From positions 1-38,652 of the forward strand of contig CAZHZT010000043.1 in assembly GCA_964537285.1 (NCBI GenBank): DNA of 38,652 nucleotides, written 5' to 3'. Numbering within the stretch: the first letter of the stretch is position 1; each line of letters opens with the position of its first letter. Origin of the DNA: CAZHZT01 sp964537285 (GTDB lineage: Bacteria; Bacteroidota; Bacteroidia; Chitinophagales; Saprospiraceae). The notes under the pieces were generated by a model. The model was not told the origin of the DNA. It saw only the letters and a program-made list of their open reading frames with translations, and made no database searches. The translations under genes were made by a program, and so were the position numbers. This document shows positions 1 through 8,267 of the stretch, in pieces.

Positions 1-130
1 TTGAATACAGCCTTGATTTTTTGCTACTTTTTTATCAAGAAAAAAGTAGATAGATGTTTGATTAACAGAGCTATGCAAATGTTTTTAACAAATATGAGTC
101 ATCCTGAATTTTCAGGAGGACTCATATTTT
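1..130 (+). repeat. Dispersed intergenic repeat, copy A (short form)
   Basis: The block starts with TTGAATACAGCCTTGATTTT, continues into a 10-bp inverted repeat (CTACTTTTTT / AAAAAAGTAG with a 6-base loop), and ends in a hairpin at about 90-130 built on ATGAGTCATCCTGAA and its complement with one mismatch. The same block recurs at 3862-3995 and 5673-5806 and, inverted, at 38523-38652. It contains no reading frame of its own. The final hairpin could act as a terminator for a gene left of the window. The rest of 131-232 is an AT-rich leader before mutS in which I see no further feature. Confidence 0.9.
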
Positions 131-232
131 TCAGACTTTATTTTCATTAATCCACACCTTGTTAATAAACCCATTTTGAGTTTCCTCAAAAAGCCCTTAT
201 TTTTATGAAATTTGAAGACAAAATAGTTTAAA

Positions 233-2866
233 TTGGCAAGAGCAGCGACTAAGAACAAGAAGGAAACCCCCCTGATGAAACAATACTTCAAAATCAAATC
301 TCAGCATCCGGATGCGATTTTGCTCTTTAGGGTAGGGGACTTTTATGAAACTTTTGGCGAAGATGCAGTAAAAGCTTCAAGTACTTTGGGGATTACCCTT
401 ACAAGCCGAAATAATGGGGGCAGCGATATTGAATTGGCGGGATTTCCCCACCACGCAATGGATATGTACTTGCCTAAATTAGTGCGTGCGGGTTTCCGTG
501 TAGCGATCTGTGAACAACTCGAAAAACCTAGTAAGGAAAAAAAGATAGTTAAAAGAGGAATTACGGAAATCGTAACTCCTGGCTTGGCTACGAGTGAAAA
601 GTTACTCGATCACAAGTCTAATAATTTTCTTGCTGCTGTTCATTTTGGGAAAAAAAAGAACTTTGGCCTGGCCATGCTGGATATTTCTACCGGAGAGTTT
701 GTCGTTTCTGAAGGAGAGGCCGATTATATCGATAAATTACTTCAAAGCCTTCAACCGGCGGAAGTACTCTTCTGTAAGGCCCATAAACATGCTTTTCAAG
801 ATCAATTCGGTGATAAATTCTACACTTTTTCTCTGGAAGATTGGGTCTTTACAGAGGATTATGGACGCGAGAAGCTGCTAACGCACTTTGAAGTGCAGAA
901 CCTGAAAGGATTTGGGGTAGAGGATATGGAGTTGGCACAAATTGCTGCGGGTTCGATTATCCATTATCTACAAACGACCGAAAATAACAACGCTCGCCAT
1001 ATCAACCGGATTGCGCGTATTCATCCGGATCGCTACGTTTGGTTAGATCGCTTTACCATCCGAAACCTTGAACTAATTTCGAGTCCTAATGAAAGAGGAG
1101 TAACCTTAATAGATGTTTTAGATCAGACGGTTTCTCCAATGGGGGGGAGATTACTAAAAAAATGGGTTTTACTACCTCTGAAAAAAAAAGCCGAAATCGA
1201 TCAACGATTGGAAATAGTGGCTTTCTTCATTTCGAATACTTTGCTTATCGACGAGCTATGCCCACTCATTCGGCAAATCGGAGACATTGAGCGCTTGATT
1301 TCCAAAGTGCCTATGCTGAAAATTAATCCGCGTGAGGTTCGTCAGCTGCATAAAGCACTCAATGTTATCGAGCCGATCATTGAAAGGCTGGCCGTAACAG
1401 GTCAGGCCGGACTGGAGCGAATTGCTGAAAAACTCGTTCCTTGTCCTAAATTGCGCGACGAAATTAACCGAACGGTAAATATTGATCCCCCCGTTAATTT
1501 AACCAAAGGCGGTGTCATTTCAGATGGCGTTTCGGAAGAACTGGATGAGTATAGACACATTATCCACCATTCAAAAGAGATCCTTGATGGCATTCGGGAT
1601 AAAGAAGCTCAAAATACGGGCATTACTAGCTTAAAAATTGGGTTCAATAACGTATTTGGTTATTATCTGGAGGTTACAAATAAATACAAAAACCAGGGCC
1701 TTATACCTGATAATTGGACGCGCAAGCAGACCCTGACCAATGCTGAACGCTATATCACGGAAGAACTGAAGGAGCTTGAAAGTAAAATCCTGGGAGCCGA
1801 AGAAAAAGCACTCACGCTTGAAGCCCAGCTCTATGAGCAATTGCTGTTTACAATTTCTGATTACATCGCCCCGATGCAGATTAATGCGCATCAGATTGCC
1901 CAGCTGGATTGCTTGCTCTCTTTTGCACAAATCGCCCTTAAAAGACAATACTGCCAACCTGAAATCGATGAAAGTTTTTCTATTGAAATCAAGGCAGGAA
2001 GGCATCCGGTTATTGAACAGCAATTGGACCCGGGAAATGCCTACGTGCCTAATGATGTTTTTTTAGATAATGAAAGTCAACAAATTTTAATGATCACCGG
2101 GCCTAATATGGCGGGTAAATCGGCTTTGCTAAGGCAAACTGCCTTGATTTGTCTTATGGCTCAGATGGGAAGCTTTGTTCCTGCAAATGTTGCGCGGATT
2201 GGTCTGATCGATAAGGTTTTCACCAGGGTAGGGGCAAGTGATAATATTTCTTCGGGAGAGTCTACTTTTATGGTGGAGATGAATGAAACGGCTAGTATTA
2301 TGAATAATATTTCTCCCCGAAGCCTGATTCTTCTGGATGAAATTGGAAGGGGGACGAGTACTTATGATGGTATTTCTATCGCATGGTCTATTGCTGAATT
2401 TCTTCATAACAACCCTTTTGCGCACTCCAAAACGCTGTTTGCAACACACTATCACGAACTGAATGAATTGGCTCACAAATTTGAGCGCATCAAAAACTTC
2501 CATATTTCTACCAAAGAAGTTGGCCAGAAAGTCATCTTCCTAAGAAAACTCACTCCGGGGGGTAGTGAGCACAGCTTTGGTATTCACGTTGCCAAAATGG
2601 CCGGTATGCCTCGCACCATTGTGGAAAGAGCCAATGACATCCTTCATCAACTCGAGCAAAAATCGATCGGCCAGCAGTCGGGCGAAATTCAGGAAGCTTT
2701 AAAAGAAATGCCTGCAGCTCCTATGCAGCTCAGTATTTTTGAAACCGCCGATCCAAAAATTGGTAAAGTCCGCGAAATATTGGAAAACCTTGACCTGAAT
2801 GCTATGACACCTATCGATTGCATGATCAAATTAAGTGAAATGATGAAAATAATGCAAAAAGATTAG
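233..2866 (+). CDS. mutS: DNA mismatch repair protein MutS
   Basis: MutS binds base mismatches and small loops and uses ATP to recruit MutL in methyl-independent mismatch repair in the cytoplasm. The 877-residue product has the whole family layout: mismatch-reading FYE motif at residues 37-39 (GDFYETFGEDA), connector and lever regions, the P-loop GPNMAGKS at 623-630, Walker B LILLDE ending at 703, and the FATHYHEL motif at 736-743. The start is TTG at 233: an in-frame stop lies at 224-226, and starting at the next Met (residue 15) would remove the conserved KKETPLMKQY entry of the family. A weak A-rich stretch replaces a clear ribosome binding site. It stands alone, convergent with the Uma2 gene. 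Length and motifs are normal for MutS1, and nothing suggests transfer. Confidence 0.97.
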   Translation: MARAATKNKKETPLMKQYFKIKSQHPDAILLFRVGDFYETFGEDAVKASSTLGITLTSRNNGGSDIELAGFPHHAMDMYLPKLVRAGFRVAICEQLEKPSKEKKIVKRGITEIVTPGLATSEKLLDHKSNNFLAAVHFGKKKNFGLAMLDISTGEFVVSEGEADYIDKLLQSLQPAEVLFCKAHKHAFQDQFGDKFYTFSLEDWVFTEDYGREKLLTHFEVQNLKGFGVEDMELAQIAAGSIIHYLQTTENNNARHINRIARIHPDRYVWLDRFTIRNLELISSPNERGVTLIDVLDQTVSPMGGRLLKKWVLLPLKKKAEIDQRLEIVAFFISNTLLIDELCPLIRQIGDIERLISKVPMLKINPREVRQLHKALNVIEPIIERLAVTGQAGLERIAEKLVPCPKLRDEINRTVNIDPPVNLTKGGVISDGVSEELDEYRHIIHHSKEILDGIRDKEAQNTGITSLKIGFNNVFGYYLEVTNKYKNQGLIPDNWTRKQTLTNAERYITEELKELESKILGAEEKALTLEAQLYEQLLFTISDYIAPMQINAHQIAQLDCLLSFAQIALKRQYCQPEIDESFSIEIKAGRHPVIEQQLDPGNAYVPNDVFLDNESQQILMITGPNMAGKSALLRQTALICLMAQMGSFVPANVARIGLIDKVFTRVGASDNISSGESTFMVEMNETASIMNNISPRSLILLDEIGRGTSTYDGISIAWSIAEFLHNNPFAHSKTLFATHYHELNELAHKFERIKNFHISTKEVGQKVIFLRKLTPGGSEHSFGIHVAKMAGMPRTIVERANDILHQLEQKSIGQQSGEIQEALKEMPAAPMQLSIFETADPKIGKVREILENLDLNAMTPIDCMIKLSEMMKIMQKD

Positions 2867-3010
2867 CGGATAACGGTAAACGGGAAACGGTGAAAGGTGA
2901 ATGAATGGGAAAAAGGATTAGTTCGTTATCAAAATATTGATAATTGCTATCGTTATCCGTTCCCCGTTATCCGTTTACCGTTCCCCGTTTACCGTTATCC
3001 GTTTACCGTT
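2867..3010. repeat. Inverted and tandem CCGTTTACCGTT-type repeat array between convergent genes
   Basis: Positions 2867-2884 (CGGATAACGGTAAACGGG) are the exact reverse complement of 2984-3001. The right side, 2951-3010, is a run of degenerate 6-12 base units alternating GTTATCCGTT, GTTTACCGTT and GTTCCCCGTT. The block begins directly after the mutS stop codon and ends about 50 bases before the end of the convergent Uma2 gene, so it may end transcripts from both sides. It has no coding content. Confidence 0.8.
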
Positions 3011-3063
3011 GTGTCCGCATCATAATTATAGTCTTAGAGGGGGGTAAAGAGTCCGGAAAACAA

Positions 3064-3648
3064 TTATACCAGCAAATCTTTGCCCTTAACTTTCAATTCA
3101 AAGGCTTCAAATATCCATTTATCTTCCATATTATAAACCTGTTTTTCCAGATAGGCTCCATTTTCCGGCTTTCGATAAACCTCGACAATTTTTTCCTTAG
3201 GAATTACAATCCAATATTCCAAAATATTGGATAAAGCGTATTTTCTAAGTTTTATTGTTCGATCTTTTTTCAATGTTTCTACAGCAACTTCAATTAGAAG
3301 GTGAATATCTTCCGGAGTTGGATGGGCTTGCTCATAATAATCTTCTCTAAACTTGAGAATTGCGATATCTGGCTCAGGTTCGGAATAATGATCTAATCTG
3401 ACGGCCCCTTGCGTCCTTATATGAGCCTTATCAGAGAGAACACCAGTGAAAAATCGGTTTATTTTGTCCACATGACTCGAATGATAGGCCGTCATTGGAC
3501 TCCGAAGCAGGAGCTCTCCACTGATCAATTCCACCCGCGGTTTATTTTCAAAGATTCCGGCTTCTCCCATGCGATAATAATCTTCTACGGAAAGAAGGAT
3601 TTTTTGGCAGGAGTCTTCAGTTGGGTATGGAGTAATTTCTTTGGTCAT
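3064..3648 (-). CDS. Uma2 family (DUF820) putative restriction-like endonuclease
   Basis: This 194-residue protein matches the Uma2/DUF820 family of PD-(D/E)XK-fold proteins, which are numerous in Cyanobacteria and Bacteroidota and mostly have no proven function. Visible family marks are the VELISGEL strand (residues 39-46), the PD pair at 93-94 (EPEPDIAIL), the central LLIEV with Glu120, a basic helix with KKDRTIKLRKYA (127-138), and EYWIVIP at about 145. The usual Ser after the central Glu-Val is Ala here, so the active site is partly divergent and catalysis is unproven. The ATG at 3648 is a good start. It stands alone, convergent with mutS, with no methyltransferase or integrase nearby, so it is not part of a recognisable restriction system. 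Confidence 0.85.
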   Translation of the reverse strand: MTKEITPYPTEDSCQKILLSVEDYYRMGEAGIFENKPRVELISGELLLRSPMTAYHSSHVDKINRFFTGVLSDKAHIRTQGAVRLDHYSEPEPDIAILKFREDYYEQAHPTPEDIHLLIEVAVETLKKDRTIKLRKYALSNILEYWIVIPKEKIVEVYRKPENGAYLEKQVYNMEDKWIFEAFELKVKGKDLLV

Positions 3649-3720
3649 AAATTTAGTTTATTGTTGAATGTGTTTTAAAATTAGTTGTTTTTGTTGAAAA
3701 AGACAAGTTGTTTCCTTTGA

Positions 3721-3995
3721 AACATGAGCCATCCCGAATTTTAAGAAACTTCATGTTGTCATAATAGTTAATAATAGAAGATGTAAATCAATATTTCGGA
3801 CCGGCCTTATTCAATTTAGCTTTTTGTCCCGAATCAAGTTCGGGACAAAAAGCGTTAAGAATTGAATACAGCCTTGATTTTTTGCTACTTTTTTATCAAG
3901 AAAAAAGTAGGTAGACTATTGATTAACATACCTTTGTAAATATTTTTCTGCAAAACCTGAGTCATCCCGAATTTTCGGGATGGCTCAGGTTTTCA
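3721..3995 (+). repeat. Dispersed intergenic repeat, copy B (long form)
   Basis: This 275-base element has four recognisable parts: a left imperfect hairpin (AACATGAGCCATCCCGAATT ... CTTCATGTT, 3721-3760); a conserved stretch with GGACCGGCCTTATTCAATTT; a perfect 15-bp stem at 3819-3833/3839-3853 with core TTTTTGTCCCGAA; and the block shared with copy A from 3862, ending in a hairpin at 3956-3989 with one mismatch. Copy C at 5477-5806 has the same order but a different internal stem. The region from 3649 to 4125 holds no gene: apart from this element and the small repeat at 4047-4086 I see only AT-rich sequence. Confidence 0.9.
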
Positions 3996-4046
3996 TACTC
4001 CCCCCTTCAACCGATTTTCATTTCGACTGTTAGGTACCTCAACAAT

Positions 4047-4086
4047 GGGTGCATTTCATTTTATCACTGCCGGCAAGAGAAGAGAT
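4047..4086 (+). repeat. Short dispersed repeat (about 40 bases), first copy
   Basis: The stretch beginning GGGTGCATTTCATTTT and ending GGCAAGAGAAGAGAT recurs in reverse complement at 27917-27956, with 36 of 40 bases the same and all four differences transitions. In both places it lies in non-coding DNA just upstream of a gene. Here it happens to be open in frame with the photolyase gene, which would create a false 27-residue N-terminal extension if the ATG at 4045 were taken as the start. Confidence 0.8.
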
Positions 4087-4125
4087 ACACCCGCAACAAG
4101 TAATAACAGCAAAGATATTTCATTT

Positions 4126-5460
4126 ATGAGCAAGGTTTCAGTATTCTGGCATCGCCGCGATTTACGATTAGAAGATAATGCAGGATTATATCACGCCCTG
4201 AAATCGGGCCATCCCGTTTTGCCCCTTTTTATTTTTGATACGGATATTCTTGATAAACTGGAAGATCGACAAGATGCCCGGGTAACATTCATACATGATG
4301 AGGTACTGAAACTAAAGTACCAATTAGAGGAAATGGGATCCTCTATGGTCATTAAATATGGTAAACCGATTGAAATCTGGAAGGAATTAATCAAGGAATT
4401 TGAGATTGCCGAAGTCTATACCAACCGTGACTATGAAAGCTATGCCAGGCAACGCGATGAGGAGGTTCAGGCGTTTCTTTCTTCGCAGGGCATTCCTTTT
4501 TTCGATTATAAAGATCATGTCATTTTTGAAGAAAAAGAGGTTGTAAAGAAGGATGGAAGCCCTTACACCGTTTTTACTCCTTTCAGCAAACGCTGGAAAG
4601 CTAGGCTGCTGGATCATTCCAATTCGGGAGAGAGCATATCAGAATCTTACTATTTCAAGCCTTATTCAACTGAAAATTACTTTACTCATTTTTTTAAAAC
4701 TTTTCCTCATCCGGAAATTTCTCTTCAAAAAATGAATTTCAAAAAATCAAACGTCCATATTCCAGGCAGAGAAGTTAAACAGGTAATTATTCGAAATTAT
4801 GGAGAGAATCGGAATTTTCCGGCTATTGAAGGGACAAGTAGGCTGGGGGTTCACTTTCGTTTCGGTACGATCAGCATCCGCGAGAAAGCACGAAAGGCTT
4901 CCAAACTGAGTGAAACTTATTTAAACGAACTGATTTGGAGGGATTTCTATGCAATGATCTTAGCTAATTTTCCTCACGTTGAAAATGGACCCTTCCGGGA
5001 AAAGTACGCGGGTATTGAATGGCGAAATAAGGAGGATGAATTCCAGGCCTGGTGTGAAGGTAAAACCGGCTATCCGATAGTGGATGCAGGTATGCGAGAA
5101 CTAAACACCACCGGCTATATGCACAATCGGGTACGCATGATCACAGCCAGTTTTTTAACAAAACATTTACTCGTTAACTGGCAATGGGGAGAAGCATACT
5201 TTGCCAAAAAGCTCCTGGATTTCGATCTTGCCAGTAATAACGGTGGTTGGCAATGGGCGGCAGGTTCTGGTACGGATGCAGCCCCCTATTTTAGAATTTT
5301 TAATCCAACTTCCCAGCAGCAAAAGTTTGACAAGGATATGAGCTATATAAAAAAATGGGTGCCAGAATATGGGACTTCTGATTATCCAAAACCTATTGTC
5401 GAACATAAATTTGCAAGGGAAAGGTGCCTAGAAACCTATAAAAAGGGGTTAAATCAGTAG
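4126..5460 (+). CDS. phr: Deoxyribodipyrimidine photolyase (class I CPD photolyase/cryptochrome family)
   Basis: The enzyme repairs cyclobutane pyrimidine dimers with blue light, using FADH- and an antenna cofactor. The N-terminal Rossmann-like domain begins VSVFWHRRDLRLEDN (residues 4-18). The C-terminal FAD domain contains LIWRDFYAMIL, GYPIVDAGMREL, TGYMHNRVRM, NWQWGE and the family signature ASNNGGWQWAAGSGTDAAPY starting at residue 369, followed by FRIFNPTSQ. These are the marks of the class I CPD photolyase branch; a cryptochrome role cannot be ruled out from sequence. I place the start at ATG 4126 (444 residues) rather than at ATG 4045, because the upstream codons lie in a dispersed repeat and the family begins at SKVSVFWHRRDLR. 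The gene is monocistronic, flanked by long copies of the intergenic repeat on both sides. Confidence 0.95.
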   Translation: MSKVSVFWHRRDLRLEDNAGLYHALKSGHPVLPLFIFDTDILDKLEDRQDARVTFIHDEVLKLKYQLEEMGSSMVIKYGKPIEIWKELIKEFEIAEVYTNRDYESYARQRDEEVQAFLSSQGIPFFDYKDHVIFEEKEVVKKDGSPYTVFTPFSKRWKARLLDHSNSGESISESYYFKPYSTENYFTHFFKTFPHPEISLQKMNFKKSNVHIPGREVKQVIIRNYGENRNFPAIEGTSRLGVHFRFGTISIREKARKASKLSETYLNELIWRDFYAMILANFPHVENGPFREKYAGIEWRNKEDEFQAWCEGKTGYPIVDAGMRELNTTGYMHNRVRMITASFLTKHLLVNWQWGEAYFAKKLLDFDLASNNGGWQWAAGSGTDAAPYFRIFNPTSQQQKFDKDMSYIKKWVPEYGTSDYPKPIVEHKFARERCLETYKKGLNQ

Positions 5461-5476
5461 ATAGTAAAAAGAGAGA

Positions 5477-5806
5477 ACCATGAGTCATCCCGAAAATTAG
5501 GGAACTTCATGTTGTCACAATAATAAAAAAGATACTGTAAATCAATATATTAGGACCGGCCTTATTCAATTTAGTTTTTTGACAGGCTGGAAGCCGTTAA
5601 AAAATGAATACTGTTTGAGCCTTGGCGAGTTTATTCATTTTAGGCTGGAAGCCTGTCAAAAAGCGTTAAGAATTGAATACAGCCTTGATTTTTTGCTACT
5701 TTTTTATCAAGAAAAAAGTAGAGAATGCCTTGATTAATAGGCGTGTATAGAGTTTTTTTTACAAAACATGGGTCATTCCGAATATTCGGAATGACCCATG
5801 TTCCTC
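5477..5806 (+). repeat. Dispersed intergenic repeat, copy C (long form, swapped internal stem)
   Basis: The order is the same as in copy B: left hairpin ATGAGTCATCCCGAAAATTA ... CTTCATGTT at 5480-5515; GGACCGGCCTTATTCAATTT; an internal inverted repeat; and the CGTTAAGAATTGAATACAGC block. The internal stem is different: TTTTTGACAGGCT (5576-5588) pairs with AGCCTGTCAAAAA (5650-5662), and a second 10-bp stem (AAAATGAATA 5601-5610 / TATTCATTTT 5632-5641) nests inside. This fills the whole 351-base gap between the convergent phr and sppA genes. Confidence 0.9.
5765..5802. terminator. Perfect 38-base palindrome, probable bidirectional terminator of phr and sppA
   Basis: Each half is 19 bases, and the right half is the exact reverse complement of the left (AACATGGGTCATTCCGAAT). 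It is the terminal hairpin of repeat copy C and lies 9 bases beyond the sppA stop codon, in a convergent gap. Relative to copies A, B and D it carries paired (compensatory) substitutions. There is no long T-run on the sppA side. Confidence 0.7.
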
Positions 5807-5811
5807 TCTTT

Positions 5812-7590
5812 CTATTGAGGTTTGATCAGGAAAGGTAATCTAGCCTGAATGCCTTCCATTTCTTTTACATCCTGAACATATTCATACCAAAGATAATATT
5901 CGCCTAGTTCTTGCTTAAGTACGCGTTTGGCAGCTGTACTTTCTTCCAGCCCGACATATTCTTCCAAAAGTTGCTGCCAGGGGTCTTTGATTTTGGGATA
6001 TTCCTGGATTTCTGCTTCAGTTTCTCCGGTAAGGAAGCGAGCAATTTCTATTGCTTGGTCTAAATCGCCAAATTGATCAATAAGCCCTATTTCAAGGGCA
6101 TCTTTGCCTGCCCAAACACGGCCCTGGGCGATTTGGTGAACAGAATCGACACTAATGCTGCGTGCTTCAGCTACTCTTTTCAGGAAGGTTTGATATAAAC
6201 TGTCGGTTTCGTTCTTAAGGATTTCGAGTTTTCTGTCAGCGACCGGGAAAATTCCGTTTATTCCATCTGAGAATTGACCAACTTTAACCGTATCAAAATG
6301 AATCCCGAGCTTGTCATCAAGTAATTCTTGCATATTCGGAAGGAGCCCTACAACTCCTATAGATCCTGTTAGCGTTGCCGGATCTGCCAGGATGGTGTCG
6401 GCACCGCAGGCAATATAATACCCACCGGAAGCAGCCAGATCACCCATAGTAGCTACAACTGGCTTACCCGCCTTTCGGGCCAAATCCAATTCATGCCAAA
6501 TATCTTCTGAAGCCACGGCACTTCCGCCCGGCGAATTGATGCGAACTACTATGGCTAAAGCATCCTCATCTTTACGAATTTTGCGAATCATTTCAGTGTA
6601 CTTTGCTGCTCCGATAGATCCGTTTTCGCCTTTACCATTTACGATATTTCCTTCAGCATAGATTACTGCAATATGCGGCTTGGAAGAAAGGGAAAAGGCA
6701 TTATCCTCTTTACTCACAGACCATAAAGTCTGTAAAGAGCAGAACTTTAATTTTTCATTCTCTTTTAAACCAACTCGCTTCTTGAGTCCTTCAAGAACCT
6801 CTTCTTTATAGCTCAACTGATCAACCAGCCCTAAGTTAAGGGCGTCTTTCGCATTTTTTAATAAGAGTTCGTTGGATATCTTTTTTAGCTCAGGAGAACT
6901 TTTTTCCCTGGAAACTGAAATGCCGTCGAGATATTCTTCGAATAGTGCAGAAAGGTATTCCCGAATCTGATACCTGTTTTCTTCGCTCATTTCATTTGCT
7001 CTGTAAGGTTCAGAAGCACTTTTAAATTTACCTTTGTAAATAACCTGCCAATTTATTCCGATTTTATCAAACATATCTTTTAAATAAGGAACAAAAGCAG
7101 CAAAGCCTTTAAGGTCTATATTCCCCATTGGATGCAGGTACACTTCATCTGCGGTAGATGCTAAATAATAAGTACCCTGGGTGTAATAAGGACTGTAAGC
7201 AACAATGAATTTTCCACTATTTTTGAACTCTATCAAAGCCTTTCTGATCGTTGAGGCCTTGACTTGTCCTCCTGAGAAGTTTTCCAGGTCCAGAAAGATC
7301 CCTGTGATATTGTCATCTGTTGCAGCATCTTTGATCGCTTTACATATATCACTTAAACCCAAAATATTCTTGGGTTTAAAATCCTGAAACTCAATTTGAG
7401 TATTATTCGTTCTTTCCGGGATTTCCTGACTGAAATCAAGCTTCAAGACAGAATTCGGTTTAACCGTAGGCTTTTCTTCGAAAATGGCCGCAAATGAAGA
7501 AAATATTAATAGTGTAAGCAATATTAAGGCTCCCGAACCGAGAATGGTTCCGAAACACGAAGCAAAAACTATTTTGAAAAATTGTCTCAT
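5812..7590 (-). CDS. sppA: Signal peptide peptidase SppA, 67-kDa type
   Basis: SppA is a membrane-bound Ser/Lys protease that degrades signal peptides and other membrane-released peptides. The 592-residue protein has an N-terminal membrane anchor (residues about 3-30, FKIVFASCFGTILGSGALIL), then two tandem S49 domains as in the long SppA form. The likely catalytic pair is Lys190 in KGKFKSASEPY and Ser388 in DLAASGGYYIACGAD; the GSIGVVG motif follows. I chose ATG at 7590: the next upstream in-frame candidate is a TTG at 7611, which would add seven residues (MKKLKIS), while family members usually begin with a short basic stretch right before FFK. It is convergent with phr, and its upstream region is the hairpin-rich gap at 7591-8267. 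Nothing suggests loss of function. Confidence 0.95.
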   Translation of the reverse strand: MRQFFKIVFASCFGTILGSGALILLTLLIFSSFAAIFEEKPTVKPNSVLKLDFSQEIPERTNNTQIEFQDFKPKNILGLSDICKAIKDAATDDNITGIFLDLENFSGGQVKASTIRKALIEFKNSGKFIVAYSPYYTQGTYYLASTADEVYLHPMGNIDLKGFAAFVPYLKDMFDKIGINWQVIYKGKFKSASEPYRANEMSEENRYQIREYLSALFEEYLDGISVSREKSSPELKKISNELLLKNAKDALNLGLVDQLSYKEEVLEGLKKRVGLKENEKLKFCSLQTLWSVSKEDNAFSLSSKPHIAVIYAEGNIVNGKGENGSIGAAKYTEMIRKIRKDEDALAIVVRINSPGGSAVASEDIWHELDLARKAGKPVVATMGDLAASGGYYIACGADTILADPATLTGSIGVVGLLPNMQELLDDKLGIHFDTVKVGQFSDGINGIFPVADRKLEILKNETDSLYQTFLKRVAEARSISVDSVHQIAQGRVWAGKDALEIGLIDQFGDLDQAIEIARFLTGETEAEIQEYPKIKDPWQQLLEEYVGLEESTAAKRVLKQELGEYYLWYEYVQDVKEMEGIQARLPFLIKPQ

Positions 7591-8117
7591 ACTAATTTTT
7601 AGTTTTTTCAAGTATCTTTAATGAAGTGTGCTAATTCAACAAAAGCTGTTCTTTGCCCTTAGTGAGCGCTTCTATCCAATAAAAAGACCCTTATCAGGAG
7701 CAAAGAATTGATTTTTCTGAATATACACTCCATTAAAGATATTATTACTTTCTGATTTGTTGAAAGAAAGGCTATCATTGGGCCGTCTTTTTAGATAAAT
7801 GGTACATTTTTTTAGAGTAGAAGCAGCTTTTTTCTCTAAAGCATACTCTAAAGAGAGAGTAAATTGTTAATAATTTTAAAAAAGAGAAAAAATGCTAGAT
7901 CCGTGCAAAAAAATACCTATTTTTATTGCCAACAATGCTTTAGAGAAAACTTCGGTATCAGCTATTGATAAAGCATGTCTCCCGATTAACAAGATTAACA
8001 ATAAGCTTCGATGCTTGAATTTTTCCCTTTGGGGCGAAAGTTAAGTTCCTGAAAGAATCCTTAGTGACAACTCCCGTGCACTTTAATTGCTTTTTTTTCA
8101 GTAAAATTGTAAAAACT
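7591..8117. other. Non-coding AT-rich gap with imperfect inverted repeats
   Basis: I see no gene with support here; the only open frames are short and without recognisable content. Two inverted repeats stand out. The first has TATCTTTAATG at 7613-7623 paired with CATTAAAGATA at 7731-7741, with an inner TTCTTTGC/GCAAAGAA pair. The second has TTTTCTCTAAAGC at 7830-7842 paired with GCTTTAGAGAAAA at 7937-7949. Promoters for the divergent sppA and for the giant gene at 8268 must lie in this gap and the following hairpin, but I cannot place them with confidence. Confidence 0.5.
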
Positions 8118-8120
8118 TTC

Positions 8121-8230
8121 GTTCTTTGACAAATTGTGTGGAGTTTAAAAAAGATAAAGTCTGAATGCACTGGTGGCTGAAGGGCTTATCATTTTTAAAC
8201 TCCATTTTATCACAATTTATGTCAAAGAAC
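8121..8230 (+). promoter_or_regulatory. Long imperfect leader hairpin ahead of the SprB-repeat giant
   Basis: GTTCTTTGAC AAATTGTG at 8121-8138 followed by TGGAGTTTAAAAA is answered at 8192-8230 by the reverse complement with two small insertions (TTTTTAAACTCCA ... CACAATTT ... GTCAAAGAAC). The right arm ends 37 bases before the ATG at 8268. A sequence-related hairpin with the same outer arms lies at 28046-28152, ending 35 bases before the fabH-like ATG. The shared sequence, structure and spacing suggest a promoter or leader element rather than chance; its function is inferred. Confidence 0.55.
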
Positions 8231-8267
8231 CAAAATTTTAAATGTCATAAACATTTACGTAAATCTT

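Noticed and set aside
2941..3010. CRISPR array
   Set aside because: The units are 6-12 bases, directly adjacent and degenerate, without spacers and without cas genes nearby.
3064..3648. Restriction-modification or defence system around the Uma2 gene
   Set aside because: No methyltransferase, helicase partner or other defence gene is adjacent; mutS and phr are ordinary repair genes.
4045..4125. N-terminal extension of the photolyase from ATG 4045
   Set aside because: The 27 extra codons lie in a dispersed repeat also found at 27917-27956, and the photolyase family starts at the ATG at 4126.
7958..8170. A 70-residue minus-strand open frame
   Set aside because: It has no recognisable domain, no signal, overlaps the leader hairpin and has a composition like non-coding AT-rich DNA.
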